The notes under the pieces were generated by a model. It did no database searches. It was given only the letters and a program-made list of their open reading frames with translations, and was not told the origin of the DNA. From Niveispirillum sp943371025 (GTDB lineage Bacteria; Pseudomonadota; Alphaproteobacteria; Azospirillales; Azospirillaceae), in assembly GCA_943371025.1 (NCBI GenBank), contig CALRTC020000021.1, positions 54,151 through 118,150 on the forward strand: a stretch of 64,000 nucleotides of DNA. The letters are read 5' to 3'. The translations under genes and the position numbers were made by a program. Of the stretch, positions 32,667 to 41,262 are shown one piece after another (the stretch's first letter is position 1; each line of letters opens with the position of its first letter).

Positions 32667-33679
32667 CAGGCAATCTCCTGCCGGCGCGCGGCGATCCGCG
32701 CGGCGGCATGCAGGGCGGCGATCAGGCTGGAAGCGCTGGCCTGACCCGTGCCGGCCAGCGACAGGGCCGTGCCATGGTCGGGTGAGGTGCGGACAAACGG
32801 CAGGCCCAGCGTGATATTGACGCCCGTGTCGAAATCCAGGGTCTTCAGCGGGATCAGCCCCTGATCATGATACATGCAGACCACCGCGTCATAGCGGGCG
32901 CGGGCACCGGCATGGAACAGGGTGTCGGCAGGGAAGGGGCCCGCGGCGTCGATGCCATCGGCCTGCAGCCGCTCCACGGCTGGGCGGATGATCTCAATCT
33001 CTTCCCGTCCCATGGCGCCGGCCTCTCCCGCATGCGGGTTCAGGGCGGCCACGGCCAGGCGCGGCGCCGGGATGCCGAAATCGGCCGTCAGGGCGGCGGC
33101 GGTGACGCGGGCGACATGCAGGATGGCATCGGCTGTCAGATGCCGGGCGATATCCTTCACCGCGATATGGATGGTGGCCAGCACGACGCGCAGCCCGCCC
33201 CCTTCCAGCAGCATGACGGTGCCGTCATCGGGCAGGCCCGCCAGATGCGCCAGATATTCCGTATGGCCCGGCCAGCGGAAGCCACAGGCATAGAGCGCGC
33301 TTTTCTGGATCGGGTTGGTCACCACGCCCGACAGCTTGCCGTCGCGCGACAGGGAAACCGCCCGGTCGATGGCGGCGATCACGGCGGCGCCGTTGGCGGG
33401 ATCAGGTGTGCCATAGGTGACAGGTGTGGCCAGCGGTACCGGCAGGACGGGCAGCGAATGCGCAAACAGGGCCGGAACCCTATCCAGCCCGTTTTCCGTC
33501 ACCAGCGTCACGGGCACATCCAGCCCCAGCCGGGCGGCCAGCGCCCGGATACGATCGGGATCGTCCAGCAAGACGAAGGGCGGCACCGATGCCGCCCCCC
33601 TTTCCGTCCAGGCCTTCAGGGCGATGTCGCCACCGATGCCCGCCGGTTCGCCCATGGTCAGGCCCAGCGGTGCAGCCAT
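32666..33679 (-). CDS. pdxA: 4-hydroxythreonine-4-phosphate dehydrogenase
   Basis: 337 residues. It oxidises 4-phosphohydroxy-L-threonine with NAD in pyridoxal phosphate synthesis; the product condenses with deoxyxylulose phosphate through PdxJ. Family parts visible: PLGLTMGEPAGIGGDIALKAW, the metal-site region GHTEYLAHLAGL, AALNPHAGEAGAMGREE, CMYHDQGLIPLK and TLGLPFVRTSPDHGTALSLAGT. Length matches the family. It lies 4 bases after surA and overlaps rsmA by one base, so the three are co-translated from one mRNA. Confidence 0.97.
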   Translation of the reverse strand: MAAPLGLTMGEPAGIGGDIALKAWTERGAASVPPFVLLDDPDRIRALAARLGLDVPVTLVTENGLDRVPALFAHSLPVLPVPLATPVTYGTPDPANGAAVIAAIDRAVSLSRDGKLSGVVTNPIQKSALYACGFRWPGHTEYLAHLAGLPDDGTVMLLEGGGLRVVLATIHIAVKDIARHLTADAILHVARVTAAALTADFGIPAPRLAVAALNPHAGEAGAMGREEIEIIRPAVERLQADGIDAAGPFPADTLFHAGARARYDAVVCMYHDQGLIPLKTLDFDTGVNITLGLPFVRTSPDHGTALSLAGTGQASASSLIAALHAAARIAARRQEIA

Positions 33680-33683
33680 GGTG

Positions 33684-34961
33684 TCACATCCGGGTTTCGA
33701 TGGTGGCCTGACGGCGCAGATCGCGCAGATAGCGGCGCTGCTGCAAATCCATGCGTTCCTGGAACAGCATGTTGCGCACCTGGTCGGGCGGCGGCAGGCT
33801 GCCTTCCGGCACGACGCGGTCGCAGACCATCAGCAGCATGGCGCCGCGGTCGGTCATCAGCGGCGCCGTGGACTGCCCCACGCCCAGCGAGCCGACAAGC
33901 TGTGCGATCTGTTCGGGAATATCGCCCAGGCGGGCCAGCGGCTGCGTGAAGATCTGCGCGCCGGGCACGGCCTGGGTCGCCTGTTCCAGCGCTTCGCAGC
34001 CGCGGGCCTGTTCGCTGACCTGTTTGGCCGCGTCATAGGCGGCGTCCTGCTTGGATGGATCGGCGATGGGCACGACGAACTGGCGGATGGCGACCTGGAT
34101 GTTTTTCGGGTCGCCGGCGGCCACGATGCGCTGATCGCGCAGCCACAGGATATGATAGCCGGCTGAACCGCGGATGGGGCGCGAGAACTGCCCCTTCTGC
34201 ATCTGCTGCAGGGCGCGGTCCAGATTCTCCTCCAACTGGCCCTGCTGGATCCAGCCCAGGTCGCCACCGGTGGCGGCACCGGCGGCCTGTGAGAACTGGC
34301 GGGCGACGGCGGCGAAATTGGCACCCCGGCCGATCTGCTCCACCAGCCGCTCACCCAGCTTCTGCACTTCGGGTTCGCTGGCGGCGTTGTCGACGGCCAG
34401 GAAGATTTCTGCGACCTGATATTCCGGCTTGCCGGCATTGGCGCGGACACGCTCGATATAGGCGTTGACCTCGCTCTCCGGCACGGTCACCTGCTGGCGC
34501 ACGACGCGCTGCACGACCTTGCCCCAGGCGATCTGCGCCAGCATCTGCTGACGCATGGTCGCCCACGGCACACCGGCCTGGGCCAGCGCGGCCTTCAGCT
34601 GTTCGATATCCATGCGGTTGCGCTGTGCCGCCGCCGTCAGATCGTCGTTCAGCTCATCCTCGGTCACGGTCAGCTTGCGTTCCCGCGCTTCCTGGATCTG
34701 CAAGGCCTCGTCCGTCAGCAGGCGGATGACCTGGGGCAGCATGCGCTGCCGATTTTCCGGCGTGTCGGGCAGGCCCGACGACACCATGGCAAGCTGCATG
34801 CGTCCTTCGACGTCGGCAACGGTGATCGGCTCCTCATTGACCACGGCGGCGATCCGGCCAAGCTGGGCCTGCGCCGCCTGTGCCCAGGCATTGGTGCCGG
34901 ACAGGAGGGCGACGGAAAGGGCGGTCGCCCCGATCAGGGCGGTGCGCGCGAAGCTTTTCAT
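33684..34961 (-). CDS. surA: SurA-type periplasmic chaperone and peptidyl-prolyl isomerase
   Basis: 425 residues. A Sec signal peptide (ARTALIGATALSVALLSGTNAWAQ) is followed by the SurA N-terminal chaperone domain (IAAVVNEEPITVADVEGRMQL, then LLTDEALQIQEARERKL), a parvulin domain around 170-270 (FAAVARQFSQAAGAATGGDLGWI, GSAGYHILWLRDQR) and a second, poorly conserved parvulin-like region to about 390. SurA escorts outer-membrane proteins through the periplasm. The second domain lacks the usual conserved glycine-rich core, so only one is likely active. The ATG giving MKSFARTAL was preferred over an in-frame start 5 codons earlier. First gene of surA-pdxA-rsmA and downstream of lptF-lptG. Confidence 0.93.
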   Translation of the reverse strand: MKSFARTALIGATALSVALLSGTNAWAQAAQAQLGRIAAVVNEEPITVADVEGRMQLAMVSSGLPDTPENRQRMLPQVIRLLTDEALQIQEARERKLTVTEDELNDDLTAAAQRNRMDIEQLKAALAQAGVPWATMRQQMLAQIAWGKVVQRVVRQQVTVPESEVNAYIERVRANAGKPEYQVAEIFLAVDNAASEPEVQKLGERLVEQIGRGANFAAVARQFSQAAGAATGGDLGWIQQGQLEENLDRALQQMQKGQFSRPIRGSAGYHILWLRDQRIVAAGDPKNIQVAIRQFVVPIADPSKQDAAYDAAKQVSEQARGCEALEQATQAVPGAQIFTQPLARLGDIPEQIAQLVGSLGVGQSTAPLMTDRGAMLLMVCDRVVPEGSLPPPDQVRNMLFQERMDLQQRRYLRDLRRQATIETRM

Positions 34962-35041
34962 GGTCGGTCGGATCACTGTCTTACGTCGTTGCGGGGGTTC
35001 TTATAGAGACTTGCACGGCCAAAGGCAAAGCGTACCGGCGG

Positions 35042-36145
35042 TCAGCCGTCCTCTGTGTGCAGAAGGGCGGCGATGGACAGCAGCAGCGTCACCCCGGCCG
35101 GTGCCCAGGCGGCGAGAATGATAGGGATGGAACCGGACAAGCCCAGCGCCATGATCACATCCTTGACCAGGAACAGGATCAGCGCCGTGGCGATGCCGCC
35201 CGACACCAGGGCCATGGTGCCGCCCCCGCGCATCTGGCGCAGAGAAAAGGCGGCCGCCAGCAGCACCATGGCAGCGAACAGCACCGGTTGCGCCAGCAGC
35301 GTATGCCAGTGCAGCTGATGACGGACCGACGACAGGCCGGTCCGTTCCAGCGTGTTGATGAAGCCGGGCAGCGCCCAAAAAGACAGCGTGTCGGGCGGAG
35401 CGAAACTGTCCTGGATTTTCTGTTCCGTCAGGTCGGTGGGCAGCCGGTAGCGCGCCAGGAAGCGGGACTGCTGGCCCGGCTGATTGAACCAGACCTCCGT
35501 CAGGTCCCAATAGCCGGGTGTCAGCGCCGCCGCCGCGGCATCCAGGCGCGCCGACATGCGTTCCTGCGGTGTCGACAGCAGGACCGTCACCCGCCGCATC
35601 TCCAGCGTCCCCGGAACCACAGATTCCGCATGGATGCGATAGGCGCCGTCCTCCGTCAACTGGCTGAGCCACAGTCCGGACCGCCCGACATCCAGGGAGG
35701 AGGTCTGGCCGCGCAGATATTTGTTCTCCATCCGCTCGAACCGGGTCAGCATGGCGGCGAAGATCGGATTCAGCACCGTCACCAGCACGATCCCGATAAT
35801 GACGGCCCAGGCCATGACGGGGGCCGTGAACTGCCAGACGCTGATGCCGCTGGCCCGCGCCACGACCAGCTCATGCGTGCGTGTCAGGCGCCAGAACGTG
35901 TACATGGCGCCGAACAGTATGACGAAGGGGAAGATCTCCTGCCCGATTTCCGGCAGCTTCAGCAGCCCCATGGTAACCACGATGTCGAACGTGGCTTCCG
36001 GCCGGTTGGCGGTACGGCGCAGCAATTCGACCGTATCCAGCAGATAGATCAGGGCCAGCAGCGACAGCAGGCCCGCCGCGAACCAGATCAGGAACTGGCG
36101 ACCGATATAGCCGGACAGGGTGGAGAACAGGCGCATCCGCTTCAC
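35042..36145 (-). CDS. lptG: LPS export ABC transporter permease LptG
   Basis: 367 residues. Six membrane helices in the LptF/LptG pattern: FSTLSGYIGRQFLIWFAAGLL and LLALIYLLD at the start, FPFVILFGAMYTFWRLTRTHELVVARASGIS, and a C-terminal bundle ending IPIILAAWAPAGVTLLLSIAALL. The periplasmic part between helices 3 and 4 carries a beta-jellyroll. LptB2FG extracts lipopolysaccharide from the inner membrane for the Lpt bridge. The GTG start overlaps the lptF stop codon (GTGA), indicating translational coupling. LptB and LptAC are encoded elsewhere. The gene is 80 bases upstream of surA. Confidence 0.94.
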   Translation of the reverse strand: MKRMRLFSTLSGYIGRQFLIWFAAGLLSLLALIYLLDTVELLRRTANRPEATFDIVVTMGLLKLPEIGQEIFPFVILFGAMYTFWRLTRTHELVVARASGISVWQFTAPVMAWAVIIGIVLVTVLNPIFAAMLTRFERMENKYLRGQTSSLDVGRSGLWLSQLTEDGAYRIHAESVVPGTLEMRRVTVLLSTPQERMSARLDAAAAALTPGYWDLTEVWFNQPGQQSRFLARYRLPTDLTEQKIQDSFAPPDTLSFWALPGFINTLERTGLSSVRHQLHWHTLLAQPVLFAAMVLLAAAFSLRQMRGGGTMALVSGGIATALILFLVKDVIMALGLSGSIPIILAAWAPAGVTLLLSIAALLHTEDG

Positions 36146-37272
36146 CCCTGCCTGGACGACGACGGGGCGGGGATGGCCGGCGGCGTCTTCATCCGGCCCA
36201 TACGCAGGTACCAGACCCCGATGGGAATGGGGGCCAGGGCCACGACATAAAGCAGTACGGCCATCTGCGGAACCTTGGCGATCAGGTTGACCATGCCGAT
36301 GACGGCGCTTTGCAGGACCAGCCCGCCCACGGCCGCGATGGTGATGCGTCGGGTCTGCCCCCGTCTTGAAAACTCACCCGGCAACAGGGCTGCCAGGGCG
36401 ATCACGGCAAAGGACACGGCCAGCAGCGGGGAGGCCAGCCGGTTATGCAGTTCGGCCCGCAGACGGCCGGCGAAGCGCTGGTCGGTGGGATCGGCCGATG
36501 GTGTCCACAGCTGCGCCAGCGTCCTTTCACGGGGTTCGACCCAGCGCGCCGGCAACTCGCGCCGCAACGACTGCAGGTCAATGGCATAGCGTTCGAACTC
36601 CAGCCATTCGGTCTTGCCCGTCGCCTCATAGAACTTGCTCTGGGTGCCGTCATGGACCAGCACGCGCTGCACACCGTCGCTGTCGGTCAGGGTTCCGCGG
36701 GCCGCCACGACCGTGGTGGAAATGCCTTCGCCGCGGGTGTCGTGGATCAGGATATCCTGCAAGGTGCCGTCGGGCAGCCGGTCGCGGATATAGATGGTCA
36801 GCTTGTCGCCCAGTTCGTTGAAGGCGCCTTCGCGCAACAGGGCGACCGACATGTCGCTGCGCACCGTCTGGCGCAGGGCGACAAGCTGTCGCTGCGCGGC
36901 CGGACCGATATAGACCGACAGCAGATAGCAGGCGACCATGGCGCCGGAGGCCAGCACCAGCACCGGCTTCGCCAGTGCCATCGGACCCAGGCCGGCGGCG
37001 CGCATGACCACCAGTTCGCTTTCCTGTGTCAGCTTGTTATAAGTGAACAGCACAGCCGTCAGCACGCCGAAGGGCAGGACGATTCCCAGGAAACCCGGCA
37101 GCGACAGCACGGCCAGATGCAGGAACATGCCGAATCCGGCGCCCCCTTCCACCACCATTTCCACCAGCCGTAATGACTGGGTCAGCCAGATGGCCGCGGA
37201 CAGGCCGCCGGTGACCACGGCAGTGGCCAGCACAAGATGGCGAAGCAGGTAGCGGTTGATCTGGTTCATCAT
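36142..37272 (-). CDS. lptF: LPS export ABC transporter permease LptF
   Basis: 376 residues from the ATG at 37272 (MMNQINRYLLRHLVLATAVV); earlier in-frame starts would add a non-hydrophobic leader. Features: LTQSLRLVEMVVEGG, GIVLPFGVLTAVLFTYNKLTQESELVVMRAAGLG after the first helices, a periplasmic domain with LREGAFNELGDKLTIYIRDR, and two C-terminal helix pairs (LLAVSFAVIALAALLPGEFS, PQMAVLLYVVALAPIPIGVWY). It is the partner of LptG in the inner-membrane LPS extraction complex. It overlaps lptG by 4 bases and is transcribed divergently from pepA, with about 200 bases between. Confidence 0.95.
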   Translation of the reverse strand: MMNQINRYLLRHLVLATAVVTGGLSAAIWLTQSLRLVEMVVEGGAGFGMFLHLAVLSLPGFLGIVLPFGVLTAVLFTYNKLTQESELVVMRAAGLGPMALAKPVLVLASGAMVACYLLSVYIGPAAQRQLVALRQTVRSDMSVALLREGAFNELGDKLTIYIRDRLPDGTLQDILIHDTRGEGISTTVVAARGTLTDSDGVQRVLVHDGTQSKFYEATGKTEWLEFERYAIDLQSLRRELPARWVEPRERTLAQLWTPSADPTDQRFAGRLRAELHNRLASPLLAVSFAVIALAALLPGEFSRRGQTRRITIAAVGGLVLQSAVIGMVNLIAKVPQMAVLLYVVALAPIPIGVWYLRMGRMKTPPAIPAPSSSRQG

Positions 37273-37476
37273 TTCCCAAAGGGCCCCGCGCGGGCGGGAC
37301 GGCATTATGCTATCCATGGCCCTTAAGGGGCGATTGCGTCCTGAACGTGGCGGACCCATCGATTTTGACCCTGCCCGACCTTGACACGGTCACGAGGCTG
37401 TTCTTTATCGACTCCCTGCCATGCACACAACCGTCAGCGCCCATGCAGACGGTCCAACAACAAAGAGAGCCCCGGA

Positions 37477-38970
37477 ATGAAAATCGCCTTCTCCTCGCCC
37501 GGCCTGCCGAAATCGGGCGCCCTGGCCATCACCGTCGCCGCGGACCGCGCCCTGGGCGCCTTCGGCAGTGAGCTGGATCAGAAGTCCGGTGGGTTCATTG
37601 CCCGTGCCATGGAGCAGGGCCGGTTCGCCGGCAAGCCGGACGAGGTGCTGACCCTGGTCGCCCCGCCGGGTGTGGACGTCGCCCGCCTGGTGCTGGTGGG
37701 AATCGGTACGGCGGCGGAGTTCGGCCCGCTGAAGGCCAACAATGCCGGTGCCACCGCCTATGCCGCCGTCAGCCTGTCGGGCGAAACCGACCTGACCGTG
37801 GCGCTGGACGCCCATGACGGGCTGCCGGGCGATGCCGGCGAACTGGCGGCAGAGACGGCGTTCGGTGCTTTGCTGCGTTCCTACCGGTTCGACAAGTACC
37901 GGACGACGCTGGCCGCCGACAAGAAGCCGTCGATCAAGAAGGTGACGGTTGGCACCGACGCGGCCAAGGCCGCCAAGAAGGTGTGGGAGAAGCTGGAAAA
38001 GATCGCCGACGGCATCTTCCTGACCCGCGATCTGGTGTCCGAGCCCCCGAACGTCCTCTATCCGCAGTCCATGGCCGAACGCTGCCAGGAACTGACGAAG
38101 CTGGGCCTGGAGGTCGAGGTCCTGGACGAGAAGAAGATGAAGAAGCTGGGCATGGGCGCGCTGCTGGGCGTGGGCCAGGGCTCGGTCCAGCCGCCGCGTC
38201 TGGTGGTGATGACGTGGAATGGCGGTGCCAAGGACGACGCCCCGGTCGCCTTCGTCGGCAAGGGCATCACCTTCGACACCGGCGGCATCTCCATCAAGCC
38301 CGCAGCCAATATGGACGAGATGAAGTGGGACATGGGCGGGTCCGGCACCGTCGTCGGCCTGATGGCCGTCCTGGCCGGCCGCAAGGCCAAGGTCAATGCC
38401 GTGGGTGTCGTGGCCCTGGCGGAGAACATGCCGGACGGCAATGCCCAGCGTCCGGGCGACATCGTCACCACCATGTCGGGCCAGACGATCGAGGTGCTGA
38501 ACACCGATGCCGAAGGCCGTCTGGTGCTGGCCGACGCCCTCTGGTACACCCAGGACCAGTTCAAGCCCAAGTTCATGGTCGATCTGGCGACCCTGACGGG
38601 CGCCATCATCGTCAGCCTGGGCAATGAACATGCCGGCCTGTTCTCCAACGATGACGACCTGTCGGCCAAGCTGACCGAAGCCGGTCTGAAGACGGGTGAG
38701 AAGCTGTGGCGCCTGCCGCTGTCGCCCGCCTACGACAAGGACATCGACAGCGACGTGGCGGATGTGAAGAACATTGGCCGTCCGATGACGGCCGGTTCCA
38801 TCATCGGCGCGCAGTTCCTGCAACGCTTCGTCAACAAGGTGCCGTGGGCGCACCTGGACATCGCCGGCACGGCTTGGTCCAAGGAAGCCAAGGGGGCCGT
38901 GCCGAAGGGTGCCACGGCCTTCGGTGTGCGCCTGCTGGATAATCTGGTCGCCACCCATTACGAAGGGTAA
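37477..38970 (+). CDS. pepA: Leucyl aminopeptidase (M17)
   Basis: 497 residues. M17 signature NTDAEGRLVLADAL and metal-site region GKGITFDTGGISIKP are intact, as are LTGAIIVSLGNEHAGLFSNDD and GRPMTAGSIIGAQFLQ. It releases N-terminal amino acids, preferably leucine, as a hexameric cytosolic metalloenzyme. The ATG at 37477 gives MKIAFSSPGLP, with AGAGAGCCCCGG just before; the open frame extends further upstream without coding character. It is transcribed divergently from lptF and followed by a hairpin and then the periplasmic protein and holC genes, the usual pepA-holC neighbourhood. Confidence 0.96.
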   Translation: MKIAFSSPGLPKSGALAITVAADRALGAFGSELDQKSGGFIARAMEQGRFAGKPDEVLTLVAPPGVDVARLVLVGIGTAAEFGPLKANNAGATAYAAVSLSGETDLTVALDAHDGLPGDAGELAAETAFGALLRSYRFDKYRTTLAADKKPSIKKVTVGTDAAKAAKKVWEKLEKIADGIFLTRDLVSEPPNVLYPQSMAERCQELTKLGLEVEVLDEKKMKKLGMGALLGVGQGSVQPPRLVVMTWNGGAKDDAPVAFVGKGITFDTGGISIKPAANMDEMKWDMGGSGTVVGLMAVLAGRKAKVNAVGVVALAENMPDGNAQRPGDIVTTMSGQTIEVLNTDAEGRLVLADALWYTQDQFKPKFMVDLATLTGAIIVSLGNEHAGLFSNDDDLSAKLTEAGLKTGEKLWRLPLSPAYDKDIDSDVADVKNIGRPMTAGSIIGAQFLQRFVNKVPWAHLDIAGTAWSKEAKGAVPKGATAFGVRLLDNLVATHYEG

Positions 38971-38984
38971 GGCCGGATAGGGCG

Positions 38985-39015
38985 AAGGCCGGGGGTGGCA
39001 GCCGCCCCCGGCCTT
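38985..39015 (+). terminator. Hairpin after pepA
   Basis: AAGGCCGGGGG pairs with CCCCCGGCCTT around a short GC-rich loop, 14 bases past the pepA stop codon. Only a short T-poor tail (CACCTATG) follows, so termination may be partial and read-through into the next gene possible. Confidence 0.55.
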
Positions 39016-39069
39016 CACCTATGCTTTCCCCGTGTTTCCGATATCTCGGCCTTTGCTGGAGCTGGTTTG

Positions 39070-39588
39070 ATGCGTCGCACCGTCCTTCCCCTTGTCCTGG
39101 CCCTTTTGGCTGCGCCGCTTGCATTGGCGGCAACCACGACGCCGGTGTCCGCGCAGGAGGAAGTCAAGGCCAAGGTCAATGACAGCATGAGCGACGCCCT
39201 GCCGCGCCGGGTTGATGGCTGGAAGCGCGGAGAGGTGCGACCGGCAACCGGTGCCCTGCCCATGTACTCCGCCGCGACGGCCGAGGCGGTCTACAAGAAG
39301 GGGGAGGTGGAGGTGACGGTGGGAACTGCCCGCAGCCCGACCCTGTTCAAGGCGATCATGGGATCGGTCAAGGTGCCGTCCACCCTGCCGCCCAACGGCA
39401 AGATTGAGAATGTCGCCGGGCGCAAGGCCATCGTCATCCGCTATCCGGAAGCCAAGGTGCCGCTTTACCAGATCCAGATCCCGGTGGGCACGGACGGCAT
39501 TGTCATGCTGACCACACGCACCGGCACGGTGGAACATCTGGTCGAACTGGCCAAGGAAGTGGATTTCGACCCCTTCCCGTTGCGCTGA
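39070..39588 (+). CDS. Hypothetical periplasmic protein
   Basis: 172 residues. A Sec signal peptide is clear: MRRTVLPLVLALLAAPLALA, then AATTTPVSAQ. The mature domain is a beta-rich protein of unknown family (GWKRGEVRPATG, VEVTVGTARSPTLFKAIMGS, AGRKAIVIRYPEAKVPLYQI). No lipobox is present. It lies between pepA and holC and its stop codon is 9 bases before the holC ATG, so the two are probably co-transcribed. The GTTTGATG context gives a weak ribosome-binding site. I recognise no homologue with an assigned function. Confidence 0.7.
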   Translation: MRRTVLPLVLALLAAPLALAATTTPVSAQEEVKAKVNDSMSDALPRRVDGWKRGEVRPATGALPMYSAATAEAVYKKGEVEVTVGTARSPTLFKAIMGSVKVPSTLPPNGKIENVAGRKAIVIRYPEAKVPLYQIQIPVGTDGIVMLTTRTGTVEHLVELAKEVDFDPFPLR

Positions 39589-39597
39589 TTCTCAGCG

Positions 39598-40047
39598 ATG
39601 ACCGAACTGCGTTTCTATCATCTGACCCGCCGCACCCTGGAACAGACCTTGCCGGGATTGCTGGAGAAGTCGCTTGAACGCGGCTGGCGGGTGCTGGTGA
39701 TGACGGCCAGCGAAGAACGGGCCGAGGCGCTGTGTCAGCATCTGTGGACCTATCGGCCCGACAGCTTCCTGCCGCATGGCACACCCAAGGACGGGAACGC
39801 GGCGCACCAGCCCATCCTGATCCAGTCCTTGGATGCGCGCACCAACGCGGCCCATGTGCTGTTGCTGACCGATGGCACCTCCAGCAATCTGCTGGGCGAT
39901 TATGAACTGGTCTGCGACCTGTTCGACGGCAATGATCCGGAAGCCGTCGCCGCTGCGCGTGACCGTTGGCGTCAGGCGAAGGCCGGCGGCCACGATCTGA
40001 CCTACTGGCAACAGAATGAACGTGGTGGCTGGGAAAAGAAGGCCTGA
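39598..40047 (+). CDS. holC: DNA polymerase III subunit chi
   Basis: 149 residues. The pattern MTELRFYHLTRRTLEQTLPGLLEKSLERGWRVLV, then LCQHLWTYRPDSFLPHGT, QPILIQSLDARTNAAHVLLLTDG and LVCDLFDGNDPEAVAAARDRWR matches HolC throughout. Chi bridges single-strand binding protein and the clamp loader at the replication fork. The length is normal. It follows pepA and the hypothetical periplasmic gene, matching the common pepA-holC arrangement. A hairpin lies 36 bases downstream. Confidence 0.95.
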   Translation: MTELRFYHLTRRTLEQTLPGLLEKSLERGWRVLVMTASEERAEALCQHLWTYRPDSFLPHGTPKDGNAAHQPILIQSLDARTNAAHVLLLTDGTSSNLLGDYELVCDLFDGNDPEAVAAARDRWRQAKAGGHDLTYWQQNERGGWEKKA

Positions 40048-40082
40048 TTTTTCGGGAGCCTTTGCGCCATCCACCAACGAAA

Positions 40083-40113
40083 AGGGCCGGGCACCCCGAC
40101 GGTGCCCGGCCCT
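40083..40113. terminator. Bidirectional terminator between holC and the lipoprotein gene
   Basis: A perfect 13-bp stem (AGGGCCGGGCACC / GGTGCCCGGCCCT) with a 5-base loop separates two convergent genes. On the minus strand it is followed by TTTTCG, which serves the lipoprotein gene well; on the plus strand there is no T-run. Confidence 0.8.
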
Positions 40114-40147
40114 GATCGCCATGCCGCAATAGAATCGCGGCTGCGTC

Positions 40148-40387
40148 TTACTTCTTCTCTTCCGGCGGCGGGGCGGGCTGCTGGGCCTCGGGGGCCGGAG
40201 CAGTGGTGCCTTCCGCCGGGGTGGCCGGGGGCGTGGTGGTTTCAGCCGGGGCAGCAGGGGCGGGCGTGGCGGGGGCCGCCTGTTCAGCCGGGGCCGGAGC
40301 GGCGGGCGCCGCCTCCTTCTGCTTCTGACCGCAAGCAGCCAGGCCCAGGACCATCAGGCCGGAAAAAACCAGGGGAAGCACGCGCAT
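40148..40387 (-). CDS. Small proline/alanine-rich lipoprotein
   Basis: 79 residues. The N-terminus MRVLPLVFSGLMVLGLAACG is a lipoprotein signal with lipobox LAAC (Cys19). The mature part is almost entirely Ala, Pro, Thr, Glu and Gln, an extended spacer-like tail ending PPPEEKK. Such proteins are probably anchored to a membrane and reach into the periplasm, but no function is assigned. AAGGAG precedes the ATG. It is alone on the minus strand with a strong terminator after it. Although compositionally biased, the clear signal peptide and ribosome-binding site support a real gene. Confidence 0.7.
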   Translation of the reverse strand: MRVLPLVFSGLMVLGLAACGQKQKEAAPAAPAPAEQAAPATPAPAAPAETTTPPATPAEGTTAPAPEAQQPAPPPEEKK

Positions 40388-40613
40388 TGTTCGCTCCTTC
40401 GCTTATCGTGGCCGGCGGCCGGGGGCCCATCCCCCCATCGCCGGGTACGCTTCAACGCACCAACCTTGAAGCGTTGAGTCTAGAATGACAACAGTTTGGG
40501 TACAGTTTTTTCACCGAATCGATCATTTTTCCGGCAATCTGCCCAATATCCTGCCGCCAACATGATCAAACTCTCAACAGATTGCGGCAATCCCATGCCA
40601 TTGGCTGGGTAAT

Positions 40614-41036
40614 TCAAAGGCTTGCAGTGGCAATCGCGTCCTGCCGCAACCGATTACAAGCCAAATCCAGGGCGGTGCGCAATTGCGGGGCCGAATAGGG
40701 CTTCTGCACAAAGCCCAAGGGCTTGGCCTGTGCGACCCGTTCCATGGTCTGTTCATCGGCATAGGCGGAGAGGAATACGCTTCGTACCCCCTTTTCAAGC
40801 CACAGCCGCCGGGCCACCTGCACGCCGTCATTGGCGCCGCGCAGCCGGATATCCATCAGCGCCAGGTGCGGGCGTTCCGCCGCCGCCGCCGACAGCGCTT
40901 CCAACTCGGACGCGGCGATACCCACCACATCGAACCCAAGTTCAGTCAGCGTCAGCCGCACGCCAAGTGCCACCAAGGCGTCGTCTTCGACGATCAGGAC
41001 CCGGACCGGCATATCAGACGGCAGCACTGAACCCAC
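40614..41036 (-). CDS. Orphan single-domain response regulator
   Basis: 140 residues, a receiver domain (VLIVEDDALVALGVRLTL, acceptor Asp in LALMDIRLRGANDG, switch Ser in VFLSAYAD, Lys in FVQKPYS). This layout is the group paired with HWE-type histidine kinases. The GTG at 41036 has a good ribosome-binding site (GGGGTGG); an ATG at 41012 has none. No kinase gene is adjacent, so the partner is elsewhere. The C-terminal tail DLACNRLRQDAIATASL is short, with no output domain. The 226 bases between it and the lipoprotein gene hold no other supported feature. Confidence 0.88.
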   Translation of the reverse strand: MGSVLPSDMPVRVLIVEDDALVALGVRLTLTELGFDVVGIAASELEALSAAAAERPHLALMDIRLRGANDGVQVARRLWLEKGVRSVFLSAYADEQTMERVAQAKPLGFVQKPYSAPQLRTALDLACNRLRQDAIATASL

Positions 41037-41208
41037 GAGGCCACCCCTCCGGCTTGCGCGCAGGGACTGCGTGCATTTGCATGGTTGCTGCTATTTTCAA
41101 TACGGTAACAATGCAAGGCACGCAACCCGCCCAACTGTCCGTAACCTGGATAGGCCGAAAGGCAAGTTTTCCATTGCTGCGGCGGGAATCGGTGTTCGCC
41201 CGTCATGA

Positions 41209-41244
41209 AAAAGGCCCCTGTCCAGGATTGGAAACAGGGGCCTT
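41209..41244 (-). terminator. Intrinsic terminator of the LivJ-like gene
   Basis: A perfect 10-bp stem (AAGGCCCCTG / CAGGGGCCTT, 14-base loop) lies 18 bases after the stop codon of the minus-strand gene; on that strand it runs into TTTTTC. Confidence 0.85.
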
Positions 41245-41262
41245 GGTCAGGGATTAACGGAT

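Noticed and set aside
40148..40387. Treating the Ala/Pro-rich lipoprotein frame as noise
   Set aside because: The biased composition raised doubt, but the lipobox, ribosome-binding site and terminator support a real gene, so it was kept as a feature.
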